Part shown: positions 1-6,316 of the stretch, piece by piece
Layout of the letters: the number at the start of each line of letters is the position of its first letter
Position numbering within the stretch: the stretch's first letter is position 1
Program-made: the position numbers and the translations under genes
Notes under the pieces: generated by a model
Seen by the model: only the letters and a program-made list of their open reading frames with translations
Databases searched by the model: none
Told to the model about the DNA's origin: nothing
NCBI GenBank assembly: GCA_025464915.1
Contig: JAODNF010000267.1
Coordinates: 1-8,710, forward strand
From: Frankiales bacterium
GTDB lineage: Bacteria > Actinomycetota > Actinomycetes > Mycobacteriales > SCTD01
Direction of reading: 5' to 3'
Length of the DNA stretch: 8,710 nucleotides

Positions 1-73
1 GGGCACCGCGCGGGGCCGCGCGGCGGCCGGCCCGTCCGGCTCGCTGTCGGCCGGGCCGGAGACCGGGAACTGA
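1..73 (+). CDS. Possible 3' end of an upstream gene (partial, unidentified)
   Basis: The frame beginning at base 2 is open from the window edge to a TGA at 71-73 and would encode about 23 residues of an Ala/Gly/Ser/Pro-rich tail ending in ETGN. All nine A/T bases in positions 2-70 fall at first or second codon positions and none at the third, as expected of coding DNA in a high-GC genome. A/T content rises straight after the TGA. The other plus frames are also open here, and the stretch is short and very GC-rich, so this is only a suggestion. No function can be assigned. Confidence 0.35.
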   Translation, partial: GTARGRAAAGPSGSLSAGPETGN

Positions 74-276
74 TTGCCGCTGCAGGACGTCTGTCCATCG
101 ACCGAAGGACATGTCGGGACACTCTCGACAACCGCTCGCAGGAGCGGGGTCCGATGGCCTGTCGTGCGTAACCTCGAGCCCTCCCCCTCGTTGGCCCGAG
201 AGTGGACCGGGTGTCCGGTTCTCAGACTCAGCAGCACGGCCGACAGCACTCCCCGAAAGCAACGGAGCAGCACCGC
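74..276. other. Intergenic region upstream of the sortase operon
   Basis: No convincing gene is seen here. The open frames that cross it run in other frames through the sortase gene and look like high-GC shadows. It contains a short inverted repeat, ACCGG-GTGT-CCGGT, at 206-219, a weak TGTCG/CGACA pair at 112-130, and a GTAACC-N15-CGTT string at 168-192 that loosely resembles an ECF-type promoter. The sortase ribosome binding site is at 264-267. Confidence 0.6.
264..267 (+). promoter_or_regulatory. Ribosome binding site of the sortase gene
   Basis: GGAG at 264-267 lies 9 nt before the ATG at 277. It is the reason for choosing that start over an in-frame GTG at 202, which has no comparable Shine-Dalgarno sequence and would add 25 polar residues before the membrane anchor. 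Confidence 0.65.
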
Positions 277-996
277 ATGGAGCCCTCGTTCATCACCCCC
301 GCCGTCCCGGCGCGGCCGCGTTCCCTGGGCTCCCTGATGGGCGACTCGCTGCGCCGCCCAGGGGGGCGGCGCGCGCTGTCCGTCCTGTCGGTCGTGCTGT
401 TCCTCGCCGGCGTCGCGATGTTCGCCTACCCCGTCGCCACCGACGTCTACAGCAAGTACAGGCAGGGCAACCTCAACAGCCAGTTCGGCAGCAAGCAGCT
501 GGCGGACGAGTACCGCTCCGGGAAGGTGCCGATCGGGTCGGCCCTCACCCGCCTGGTCATCAACACCAAGGCCGTCAAGGTCGACGTCCTCGTTGTCGAG
601 GGCACCACACCGGCTGCCCTGCGCGCCGGTGCCGGGCACTACCCGGGCACGCCGCTCCCGGGCGAGGCAGGCAACGTCGGCATCGCCGGTCACCGCACGA
701 CGTTCGGTCGCCCGTTCAACCACATCGACGAGCTGAACGTCGGCGACGAGGTGGTCCTCGAGACGCCGTTCAACAAGTTCCACTACAAGGTCGTCCCGGG
801 ATGGGGCACCGACGGCCACGCCTACAAGATCGTCGACCCGAGCGACTACACCGTCGTGCAGCCGGTGGCCGGCAAGAGCCTGCTCACCCTCACGTCCTGC
901 CACCCGAAGGGCAGCGCCAAGAAGCGCATCACCGTGCGACTTGAGTTGCAGCCCAAGGAGACCGAAGTCATCAAGCAGAAGGGGGCGAAGTCGTGA
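277..996 (+). CDS. Class E-type sortase (membrane-anchored cysteine transpeptidase)
   Basis: A sortase of 239 residues. Such enzymes cut a sorting motif in secreted proteins and join the new C-terminus to the cell wall, acting outside the membrane. Numbering from the ATG at 277, a basic Arg-rich stretch (about residues 26-32) precedes one membrane helix (about 33-53), giving an N-terminal signal anchor. The catalytic domain shows the His in GIAGHRTTFG (His139), the Cys in TLTSCHPKG (Cys208) and the Arg in KKRITV (Arg217), the complete His/Cys/Arg set. The GHRTTFGRPFN and TLTSCHPK blocks are typical of actinobacterial class E enzymes, which in studied members prefer LAXTG-like signals; that preference is family knowledge, not seen here. 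Length is normal for the class. An in-frame GTG at 202 is an alternative start. The stop overlaps the start of the next gene by 4 nt (GTGA), so the two are probably translationally coupled and the neighbour is a natural candidate substrate. Confidence 0.93.
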   Translation: MEPSFITPAVPARPRSLGSLMGDSLRRPGGRRALSVLSVVLFLAGVAMFAYPVATDVYSKYRQGNLNSQFGSKQLADEYRSGKVPIGSALTRLVINTKAVKVDVLVVEGTTPAALRAGAGHYPGTPLPGEAGNVGIAGHRTTFGRPFNHIDELNVGDEVVLETPFNKFHYKVVPGWGTDGHAYKIVDPSDYTVVQPVAGKSLLTLTSCHPKGSAKKRITVRLELQPKETEVIKQKGAKS

Positions 997-2288
997 CCAT
1001 CCGCAACATCATCCGGACGCTCGGGGCCACCGCGCTCCTGACTCCCGCACTGCTCGCTGTCACCGCAGGCGCCGCGCAGGCCCAGGCGGTCACGTCGCCG
1101 GCAGACGGCACCGTCATCTCCTCCACCGGCAGCGTCTCTGTCGACGCGGTGTTCAACGGCTGCTCCTCCAACCCGGTGAGCTCGTGCCCGAGTGGCACCC
1201 TGACCGTGACGGACCCGGCCGGAGGCACGGCGGGCTCGACGTCCAAGACCGCCTCTCGAGGCACCTCGACCACCTCGCTCTCGCTGAGCGTCAACGTCGA
1301 CGGCAGCACCCGCAACGGCGCCTGGGGCGTGACGCTGAAGTCCGGTTCCAACACGACCCTCACGCACTTCTACACCAACGTGGCGCCCGCGACGCCGAGC
1401 GGCTTCTCCGTCAGCACCACCGACGGCGACCCCAACGACGTGTTCCTGTCATGGAGCAAGGGCGGCGAGCCCGATCTGCAGAGCTACTCGCTGTTCGACG
1501 GCAGCGGCAAGCTGCTGCAGTCCGGCATCACGCCGGACTCCGCGTGCAGCGGCTCGACCTGCCACTACGCCCTCTACTACAACAACCCGACGCCGGGCAC
1601 CTACAGCTACAGCTACGCGCTGAGCGCGTCCCGGACCGGCGGCTGCTCCTCCGGCTCCTGTCCCTCCGTGGAGTCGGGCAAGACGTCGACCCGCACCGCG
1701 TCCCTGGTGACGCCGAGTCCCCCGCCGCCGTCCCCGACCCCGCAGCCGACGCGGGCCGGCGGGACCACGGGTGGCGGCAGCACCGGTGGCGGCACGACGG
1801 GCGGCGCCGCGACGAGCGGTGACCCCACGACCGGCGGCAGCACGGGTGGTTCGACCGGCGATGCGTCGACGGGTGGAACGAGCACCGGCGCTGGCGCCAG
1901 CACGGGTGGGTCCGCGACGGGCGGCGTCATCAAGCCGTCGGCCGGGCCGCTCCCGACGCTCAACCCCGACTTCGCCCGCCGCGCCACGGCACTGGGCTTC
2001 AACTCCTTCAACGCCTCGCTCGGCATCCCGAAGCTCCCCCCGCTGCCGGACACGACGGTCACCCTGCCGGGCAGTGAGACCAAGGAGCAGCAGGGCACCT
2101 ACAACCCGACGCTCCCCTACAAGAGCGTGGCGTCGACCCCGACCAGGTCCGGCGGGATCCTGTCGCCGATCGCCAGCACCGTGGGGATCGACCCCGAGAA
2201 GCTCGCGACGTCGCTCGCCTTCGCGCTCATCCTGATCATGTCCGCCGCCCACCTCCGCCGGTGGATCGGCGCCCACGTCGACCACTGA
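993..2288 (+). CDS. Secreted Ig/FnIII-like surface protein with Gly/Ser/Thr stalk and C-terminal membrane helix
   Basis: A 431-residue protein of unknown exact function, probably displayed on the cell surface. Residues 1-32 are a Sec signal peptide (Arg4, a hydrophobic core around 11-25, AQAQA before the likely cut). Residues 33-130 look like an Ig-like beta domain (it contains TLTVTDPAGG and NGAWGVTLKSG). Residues about 131-240 resemble a fibronectin III fold (ATPSGFSVSTTDGDPNDVFL onward). Three close Cys pairs (57/65, 185/190, 218/223) could form local disulfides. A Pro-rich hinge (241-252) and a Gly/Ser/Thr stalk (256-311) lead to a C-terminal region with a membrane helix at about 404-420, followed by LRRWIGAHVDH. 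The start is a GTG inside the sortase stop, with GGGGG 7 nt upstream. No LPXTG or LAXTG precedes the helix; the nearest match, LPDTT at 351-355, is about 50 residues too early. It could be a sortase substrate with an unusual signal or a sortase-independent membrane protein. Confidence 0.85.
   Translation: MTIRNIIRTLGATALLTPALLAVTAGAAQAQAVTSPADGTVISSTGSVSVDAVFNGCSSNPVSSCPSGTLTVTDPAGGTAGSTSKTASRGTSTTSLSLSVNVDGSTRNGAWGVTLKSGSNTTLTHFYTNVAPATPSGFSVSTTDGDPNDVFLSWSKGGEPDLQSYSLFDGSGKLLQSGITPDSACSGSTCHYALYYNNPTPGTYSYSYALSASRTGGCSSGSCPSVESGKTSTRTASLVTPSPPPPSPTPQPTRAGGTTGGGSTGGGTTGGAATSGDPTTGGSTGGSTGDASTGGTSTGAGASTGGSATGGVIKPSAGPLPTLNPDFARRATALGFNSFNASLGIPKLPPLPDTTVTLPGSETKEQQGTYNPTLPYKSVASTPTRSGGILSPIASTVGIDPEKLATSLAFALILIMSAAHLRRWIGAHVDH
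1758..1925 (+). repeat. Gly/Ser/Thr-rich low-complexity stalk within the surface protein gene
   Basis: Imperfect short in-frame repeats encode units such as GGGSTGGG, GGSTGGSTG and GGTSTG (protein residues 256-311). At the DNA level, variants of ggcggcagcacsggtgg recur. Such stretches usually form flexible, often glycosylated stalks that hold a domain away from the membrane. They are prone to length change by slippage. Confidence 0.8.
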
Positions 2289-2301
2289 CGTCCGGCTGCC
2301 A

Positions 2302-2347
2302 GGGTCGCGCTGCGGCCGCTGACCGGCAGCACCCGCAGGCGCGACCC
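2302..2347. terminator. Nested hairpin between convergent genes, likely bidirectional terminator
   Basis: A perfect 9-bp inverted repeat, GGGTCGCGC (2302-2310) and GCGCGACCC (2339-2347), encloses a second stem, TGCGG (2311-2315) with CCGCA (2333-2337), and a third, GCTG (2318-2321) with CAGC (2327-2330). The three stack into one long hairpin. It starts 13 nt after the surface-protein stop (2288) and ends 7 nt before the stop of the convergent minus-strand gene (2355). The symmetry suits a terminator for both strands. There is no T-run on either side, as is common in high-GC actinobacteria. Confidence 0.65.
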
Positions 2348-2354
2348 CGCCGTG

Positions 2355-2699
2355 CTAGTCCTTGAGGGCGTGACTCGAGGAGGCCGTCTGCTCGCTCGGG
2401 TAGGGGTCGCCGGCGTCGACGACGGTGGCGTCCTTCACCCGGGCCCGGAGCGCCTTGTTCTCGGCCTTCAGGCTCCGGCGCCGGTCGCGCCGGACCTGGG
2501 CGCCCGCGACCATCAGCGAGACGCCGACGATGCCGACGATGCCGACGACGGTTCCGAGCAGGAACACGCCGAGGGTCGTGATGTCGTAGGACTGACCGAA
2601 GGCAGCAAGGGTGGCGGCGCTGTCGTTGGAATCGGCGACGAAGACGGCAGCGCCGGCGACGCCGGCTGCGGCGAGAAGGAGCAGACCGAGGGGGAGCAC
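2355..2699 (-). CDS. Small two-helix membrane protein with basic coiled-coil tail (unknown function)
   Basis: A 114-residue protein. Two membrane helices are evident, at about residues 2-22 (LPLGLLLLAAAGVAGAAVF) and 42-66 (TLGVFLLGTVVGIVGIVGVS onward), joined by a short Ser/Asp-containing loop. A strongly basic, helical cytoplasmic stretch with coiled-coil character follows (RRDRRRSLKAENKALRARV, about 70-88), then an acidic, Ser-rich end. The layout recalls LapA/DUF1049-like small membrane proteins, but the match is only in architecture. The start is a GTG at 2699 with GGAGG 5 nt upstream. The frame stays open far upstream through the helicase gene, but that extension is an Arg/Pro-rich shadow. 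It lies 32 nt after the helicase stop and is probably the last gene of that transcript. Function is unknown. Confidence 0.75.
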   Translation of the reverse strand: MLPLGLLLLAAAGVAGAAVFVADSNDSAATLAAFGQSYDITTLGVFLLGTVVGIVGIVGVSLMVAGAQVRRDRRRSLKAENKALRARVKDATVVDAGDPYPSEQTASSSHALKD

Positions 2700-2704
2700 A
2701 GGGA

Positions 2705-2709
2705 CCTCC
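2705..2709 (-). promoter_or_regulatory. Ribosome binding site that sets the start of the small membrane protein
   Basis: The minus strand reads GGAGG here, then 5 nt, then GTG (2699-2697). This strong site, placed just where the hydrophobic N-terminus begins, separates the true 114-residue gene from the much longer open frame running back into the helicase gene. Confidence 0.7.
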
Positions 2710-2731
2710 AAGAAGGGGATGTGCTCTGGAC

Positions 2732-5011
2732 CTACCCCTCGAGACCGCTCCGCAACACCGCGTCCAGCAGCCGCACGGCTCCCGCCTTGTCGAGGGGCTC
2801 GTTCCCGTTGCCGCACTTCGGCGACTGCACGCACGAGGGGCACCCGGAGGCGCACTCGCACGCTTCGATCGCGTCCCGGGTCGCCCGCAGCCAGGCGGCG
2901 GCGCGGGCGTGCCCGCGCTCGGCGAAGCCGGCCCCGCCGGGGTGACCGTCGTAGACGAACACGGTCGCGAGGCCGGTGTCCTCGTGGAGCGCGGTGGAGA
3001 CGCCGCCGATGTCCCAGCGGTCGCACGTCGCGAACAGCGGCAGCAGGCCGATGGCTGCGTGCTCGGCGGCGTGGGCCGCGCCGGGGACGTCCGCCCAGTC
3101 GAGCCCTACGGAGGACAGCAGCTCGGCCGTCATCGTGTACCAGACGGCCTTCGTCGTGAGCTGTCGCGGCGGCAGGTCCAGGGGCTCCTCGCCGAGCACC
3201 TCGCCGGTGCCCAGCCGCTTGCGCAGGAAGCCGACGACCTGGTGGGTGACGTCCACGGACCCGAACGACAGGGTGACGTCGCGGAACGACGCGGTGCGGA
3301 TCGTCGAGGCGATGCGGATGTCGGTGACGTCGCGTGCGGACGTCGAGTAGTCGGGGTCGTCGGCACGGACGAGCGCGACCGCCTCGTCGAGGTCGAGCTC
3401 CTCCACGACGTACGACTCGCCCTGGTGCAGGTAGACCGCGCCGGTGTGCGCCTGGGAGTGCGCGGAGCTGCTGTCGACGGTGCCGAGCAGCCGGCCGGTC
3501 GACGACTCGACCAGCCGCACCGGCGGCCCACCCGCTCCGCGCAGGTCGGCGTCGGGCCGGTCGCGCGAGGTCCAGAACCAGCCCCTCGGGCGGTGCCTGA
3601 GAAGCCCCCGCCGCACGAGGTCGGGGAGCACGTCCTCGGCGCCGGGGAACAGCGGGAGGTCGTCCTCGGTGAGGGGCAGCTCGGCCGCCGCGCAACACAG
3701 GTGAGGGCCCAGGACGTAGGGGTTCGTCGGGTCGAGGACGGTCGTCTCGACGGGCCGTCCGAACAGCGCCTCAGGGTGGTGGACGAGGTAGGTGTCCAGC
3801 GGGTCGTCACGGGCGACGAACACCGCGAGGGCCCCCTGTCCCGCGCGTCCGGCCCTCCCGGCCTGCTGCCAGACCGAGGCCACCGTGCCGGGCCAGCCGC
3901 TCAGGATGACGGCGTCCAGGCCGGCCACGTCGACCCCGAGCTCCAGGGCGTTGGTGGCCGCGACCCCGAGCAGATCGCCTGACTGCAGCCGCTTCTCGAG
4001 CTCCCGCCGCTCCTCGGGCAGATAGCCCGAGCGGTAGGCCGCGATGCGCGGGCCGAGGTCGGGGACCGCCTCGGTCACGACCCGACGCGCGTTCACGGCG
4101 ACGGCCTCGGCGCCCCGCCTCGACCGGACGAACGCGATCGTCCGGGCGCCTTCGACGACCAGGTCCGCCAGCAGGTCGCCCGTCTCGGCCGTCGCGGACC
4201 GGCGTACCGGCGCCCCGTGCTCGCCGCTGTAGTCCTTCTGCAGCGGCGGCTCCCACAGCGCGAACTCCGTCGTGCCGCGAGGTGAGGCGTCGTCCGCGAC
4301 CGGGACCACGTCGAGGCCGACCAACCGCGACGCCGACACCTCCGGCTCGCTGACCGTCGCCGACGCGAGCAGGAACACCGGGTGCGCGCCGTAGCGGGCG
4401 CACACCCGTCGTAGCCGCCGGACCACCTGCGCCACGTGGGACCCGAAGACCCCCCGGTAGCTGTGGCACTCGTCGATCACGACGAAGCGAAGGCCCCGCA
4501 GGAACCGGCTGTGGTCCGCGTGCCGCGGGAGGACGGACCGGTGGAGCATGTCGGGGTTGGTGAGGACGTAGGTCCCGAAGCGGCGCACCCAGTCGCGGTC
4601 CTCGAGCGCCGTGTCGCCGTCGAGGGTCGCGGCCCTGACCTGCGTGAGGTTCAGGGCACGAAGTGCCCGCAGCTGGTCGGTTGCCAGGGCCTTGGTGGGG
4701 GACAGGTACAGGGCCGTGGCCCTCTCGTCCTCGATGAGGGCCGACAGCACCGGCATCAGGTACGCGAGCGACTTGCCTGAGGCCGTGCCGGTGGCGATGA
4801 CGACCGACTGGCCGTCGCGCGCCAGCTCGGCGGCGGCGGCCTGGTGCTCCCAGGGCGCCGTGACGCCGAGCAGCGCCAGCCGGTCGACGAGCAGGGGGGC
4901 CACCCACTCGGGCCACGCCGCAGGTCGTCCCACGCGGGAGGGGACGTGCTCGACGTGCGTCACGCGCTCGCGCGTGGCGGGGTCGAGCAGCAGCCGGTCC
5001 AGGAGCGTCAT
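2732..5011 (-). CDS. DEAD/DEAH-box DNA helicase with C-terminal four-Cys domain (MrfA/Hrq1-like)
   Basis: A superfamily 2 helicase of 759 residues, the normal length for the MrfA (YprA)/Hrq1 group, whose studied bacterial member repairs mitomycin C damage. Motifs appear in order: WEHQ (Q57), ATGTASGKS Walker A (73-81), SPTKALA (104-110), TNPDMLH (151-157), the DECH Walker B (180-183), SAT (217-219), an ATNALELGVDVAGLD block (352-366) and the arginine-finger QQAGRAGR (382-389). The C-terminus carries the family's cysteine cluster, C720-x3-C724-x2-C727-x5-C733, followed by GNGNEPLDK, known in MrfA to bind a metal needed for activity. The start is the ATG at 5011, 23 nt after the stop of the upstream membrane-protein gene. 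There is no clear Shine-Dalgarno sequence, so translation may be coupled, but the N-terminus fits the family. The open frame extends to 5305 only as a shadow of the upstream gene. A DNA-repair role is inferred from the family. Confidence 0.92.
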   Translation of the reverse strand: MTLLDRLLLDPATRERVTHVEHVPSRVGRPAAWPEWVAPLLVDRLALLGVTAPWEHQAAAAELARDGQSVVIATGTASGKSLAYLMPVLSALIEDERATALYLSPTKALATDQLRALRALNLTQVRAATLDGDTALEDRDWVRRFGTYVLTNPDMLHRSVLPRHADHSRFLRGLRFVVIDECHSYRGVFGSHVAQVVRRLRRVCARYGAHPVFLLASATVSEPEVSASRLVGLDVVPVADDASPRGTTEFALWEPPLQKDYSGEHGAPVRRSATAETGDLLADLVVEGARTIAFVRSRRGAEAVAVNARRVVTEAVPDLGPRIAAYRSGYLPEERRELEKRLQSGDLLGVAATNALELGVDVAGLDAVILSGWPGTVASVWQQAGRAGRAGQGALAVFVARDDPLDTYLVHHPEALFGRPVETTVLDPTNPYVLGPHLCCAAAELPLTEDDLPLFPGAEDVLPDLVRRGLLRHRPRGWFWTSRDRPDADLRGAGGPPVRLVESSTGRLLGTVDSSSAHSQAHTGAVYLHQGESYVVEELDLDEAVALVRADDPDYSTSARDVTDIRIASTIRTASFRDVTLSFGSVDVTHQVVGFLRKRLGTGEVLGEEPLDLPPRQLTTKAVWYTMTAELLSSVGLDWADVPGAAHAAEHAAIGLLPLFATCDRWDIGGVSTALHEDTGLATVFVYDGHPGGAGFAERGHARAAAWLRATRDAIEACECASGCPSCVQSPKCGNGNEPLDKAGAVRLLDAVLRSGLEG

Positions 5012-5034
5012 GGGACGCCCATTGTGGCGAAGGC

Positions 5035-5724
5035 TCAGACGTTCCCGGCGAGCGCGATGGACTCGACGGTGTTGTGGCTGACCGCCACGACGTAGACCTC
5101 GGTCTTCAGCAGGTCGTTGCCGCTCGTCAGCAGCCGGCCGAGGTCGTCGCGCGACAGGTCTTCGCGAGGGCCCCCGTCGGGCTGGAACGGGACGGTCGTC
5201 ACGCCGCTCGCGAGCGGAACCGTGCGGAGCTTCGCGTTCTGGTTGGACCAGCAGAACGAGAAGACGTCGGCGGGGCTGTAGCTGCCGTCCTGGGCCTGGG
5301 CGCACTTGCCCTGCGCCGTCACGTCGGTCGTGCGGGTGACCTTGTCGACGACCAGGCTCCCGTCCGGCTGGACCGACCTCACGAGCACGAAGTTGAACCC
5401 GTCGGGCAGCTGGGACGGGTCGGCCGCAGCGACCGGCTGCAGCCGCGGGTCCGCGGAGGGCCCGGACGTCGGGAGCGAGTCGTCGGGCAGCAGCCGGGTC
5501 TGGCCGAGGCCGGAGCCCGGTCCCACCTGGGCCTTGGAGGTCCCCCCACCGGCGAGGGACAGGCCCGCGACCGCGGCGACGACGACGACGCTGCTGCCCA
5601 CCGCCGCCTGCGCGACCAGGCGGTTGCGGGTGCGCTGCGCGCCCCGGCGCACGGCACGGTCGAGATCGGGCGGGGCGAGCGGGTCACCCGCTCCCGCCTT
5701 GAGAAGGTCCGAGATGTCAGGCAT
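5035..5724 (-). CDS. Single-pass membrane protein, candidate anti-sigma factor for the adjacent ECF sigma
   Basis: A 229-residue protein with a short cytoplasmic N-terminus (1-38, containing LDRAVRRGAQRTRNR), one membrane helix (about 38-58, AAVGSSVVVVAAVAGLSLAG) and an extracytoplasmic domain of about 170 residues. That domain has two Cys (141 and 158) able to form a disulfide. The topology and the 8-nt overlap with the sigma gene (ATGCCTGA) match the usual sigma/anti-sigma gene pairs. GAGGAG sits 4 nt before the ATG at 5724. The zinc anti-sigma motif HxxxCxxC is absent and the N-terminal region is unusually short for a sigma-binding domain, so this would be an atypical anti-sigma factor. 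Alternatively it is a membrane protein co-expressed with the sigma factor. No family is recognised with confidence. Confidence 0.75.
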   Translation of the reverse strand: MPDISDLLKAGAGDPLAPPDLDRAVRRGAQRTRNRLVAQAAVGSSVVVVAAVAGLSLAGGGTSKAQVGPGSGLGQTRLLPDDSLPTSGPSADPRLQPVAAADPSQLPDGFNFVLVRSVQPDGSLVVDKVTRTTDVTAQGKCAQAQDGSYSPADVFSFCWSNQNAKLRTVPLASGVTTVPFQPDGGPREDLSRDDLGRLLTSGNDLLKTEVYVVAVSHNTVESIALAGNV

Positions 5725-6235
5725 GCGTCTCCTCGAGATCGGCCAGGCCCGAGGCGCGCAGCCCCGCCATCGCCTGGGACGTCAGCGACTTGACGGTGCC
5801 GGGACGGCACCCCATCGCCTCGGCGGTCTGCTCGACCGAGAGGTCGCTGTAGTAGCGGAGCACCAGGGCCGTCCGCTGCCGGCTCGGTAGGGCTGCGACG
5901 GCTCGGCGCACGGCCAGCACCTCGGCCGGCTCCACCGCGTCGGAGGCCTCCTCGCCGAGCTGGCGGCGGCCGCCGAAGCGCTCGGTGGCGCTGCGCTCAG
6001 CCTTCCGGCGCCGGTAGTAGGAGCTGGACAGGTTGATGGCCACCCGGTGCACCCAGGCGCCCGGGGCGTTCATCTCGCGTACCGAGCCCCAGTGCTGGCA
6101 GGCGCGCGCCAGCGCCTCCTGGGCGAGCTCGGCGGCCACGCCCGGGTCGCCGCAGTGCAGGGTCAGCGTGCCGACCAGCCTGCGGTGCTCCCGCGCGCAG
6201 AAGACCGCGAGCTCCTCGCGGTCCCTGCTGTCCAC
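5717..6235 (-). CDS. ECF RNA polymerase sigma factor, SigE family
   Basis: A 172-residue ECF sigma factor with only regions 2 and 4. Region 2 spans about residues 10-80 and includes AAELAQEALARACQHWG (34-50) and the conserved APGAWVHRVAINLSSSYYRR (57-76). Region 4 spans about 107-162, with LPSRQRTALVLRYYSDLSVE (116-135) and the helix-turn-helix SVEQTAEAMGCRPGTVKSLT (133-152) that contacts the -35 element. This is the pattern of the actinobacterial SigE-family group. The start is a GTG at 6235 with AGGAGGG 8 nt upstream. The stop overlaps the start of the membrane-protein gene by 8 nt, suggesting translational coupling. A TGAACC-N16-CGTCAG promoter directly upstream suggests the factor activates its own gene. 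The signal it responds to cannot be read from the sequence. Confidence 0.92.
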   Translation of the reverse strand: MDSRDREELAVFCAREHRRLVGTLTLHCGDPGVAAELAQEALARACQHWGSVREMNAPGAWVHRVAINLSSSYYRRRKAERSATERFGGRRQLGEEASDAVEPAEVLAVRRAVAALPSRQRTALVLRYYSDLSVEQTAEAMGCRPGTVKSLTSQAMAGLRASGLADLEETHA

Positions 6236-6249
6236 GCCCCCGGCCCTCC

Positions 6250-6271
6250 TGGTGTCCGCATGGTGTCCGCA
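6250..6271. repeat. Tandem 11-bp direct repeat in the sigma-gene leader
   Basis: TGGTGTCCGCA occurs twice head to tail (6250-6260 and 6261-6271), followed by TG that begins a third copy. On the minus strand it reads ATGCGGACACC twice, ending at the Shine-Dalgarno of the sigma gene. It covers the predicted start of transcription from the ECF-like promoter. It also supplies two ATG triplets (starting at 6272 and 6261 on the minus strand), both out of frame with the sigma gene. Confidence 0.85.
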
Positions 6272-6273
6272 TG

Positions 6274-6301
6274 CTGACGCGCGAGCAGCGTCGCAGGTTC
6301 A
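6274..6301 (-). promoter_or_regulatory. ECF-type promoter driving the sigma gene (probable autoregulation)
   Basis: On the minus strand TGAACC (6301-6296) is separated by exactly 16 bp from CGTCAG (6279-6274). Many ECF sigma factors recognise a GAAC-type -35 and a CGTC-type -10 with 16-17 bp between them, and they commonly drive their own operon. Transcription would begin around 6267, giving a leader of about 30 nt before the GTG at 6235. Confidence 0.6.
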
Positions 6302-6316
6302 GGACGGGATGCGGCA

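Noticed and set aside
111..944. Plus-strand open frame of 277 codons overlapping the sortase
   Set aside because: Its product is Arg/Pro/His-rich without domains, and the overlapping frame encodes a sortase with all catalytic residues.
1758..1925. Gly/Ser/Thr repeats as a CRISPR array or mobile-element repeat
   Set aside because: The units are short, irregular and in frame within a secreted protein, with no spacers or flanking duplications.
2043..2057. LPDTT in the surface protein as a canonical sortase sorting signal
   Set aside because: It lacks the final Gly, and about 50 residues separate it from the membrane helix, whereas real signals abut the helix.
2700..3698. Upstream extension of the small membrane protein frame inside the helicase gene
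   Set aside because: The extension is an Arg/Pro/Ala-rich shadow of the helicase reading frame. A strong GGAGG before the GTG at 2699 marks the true start.
2909..3982. Plus-strand open frame of 357 codons opposite the helicase
   Set aside because: No domain is recognisable. The opposite strand encodes helicase motifs in order across the same bases.
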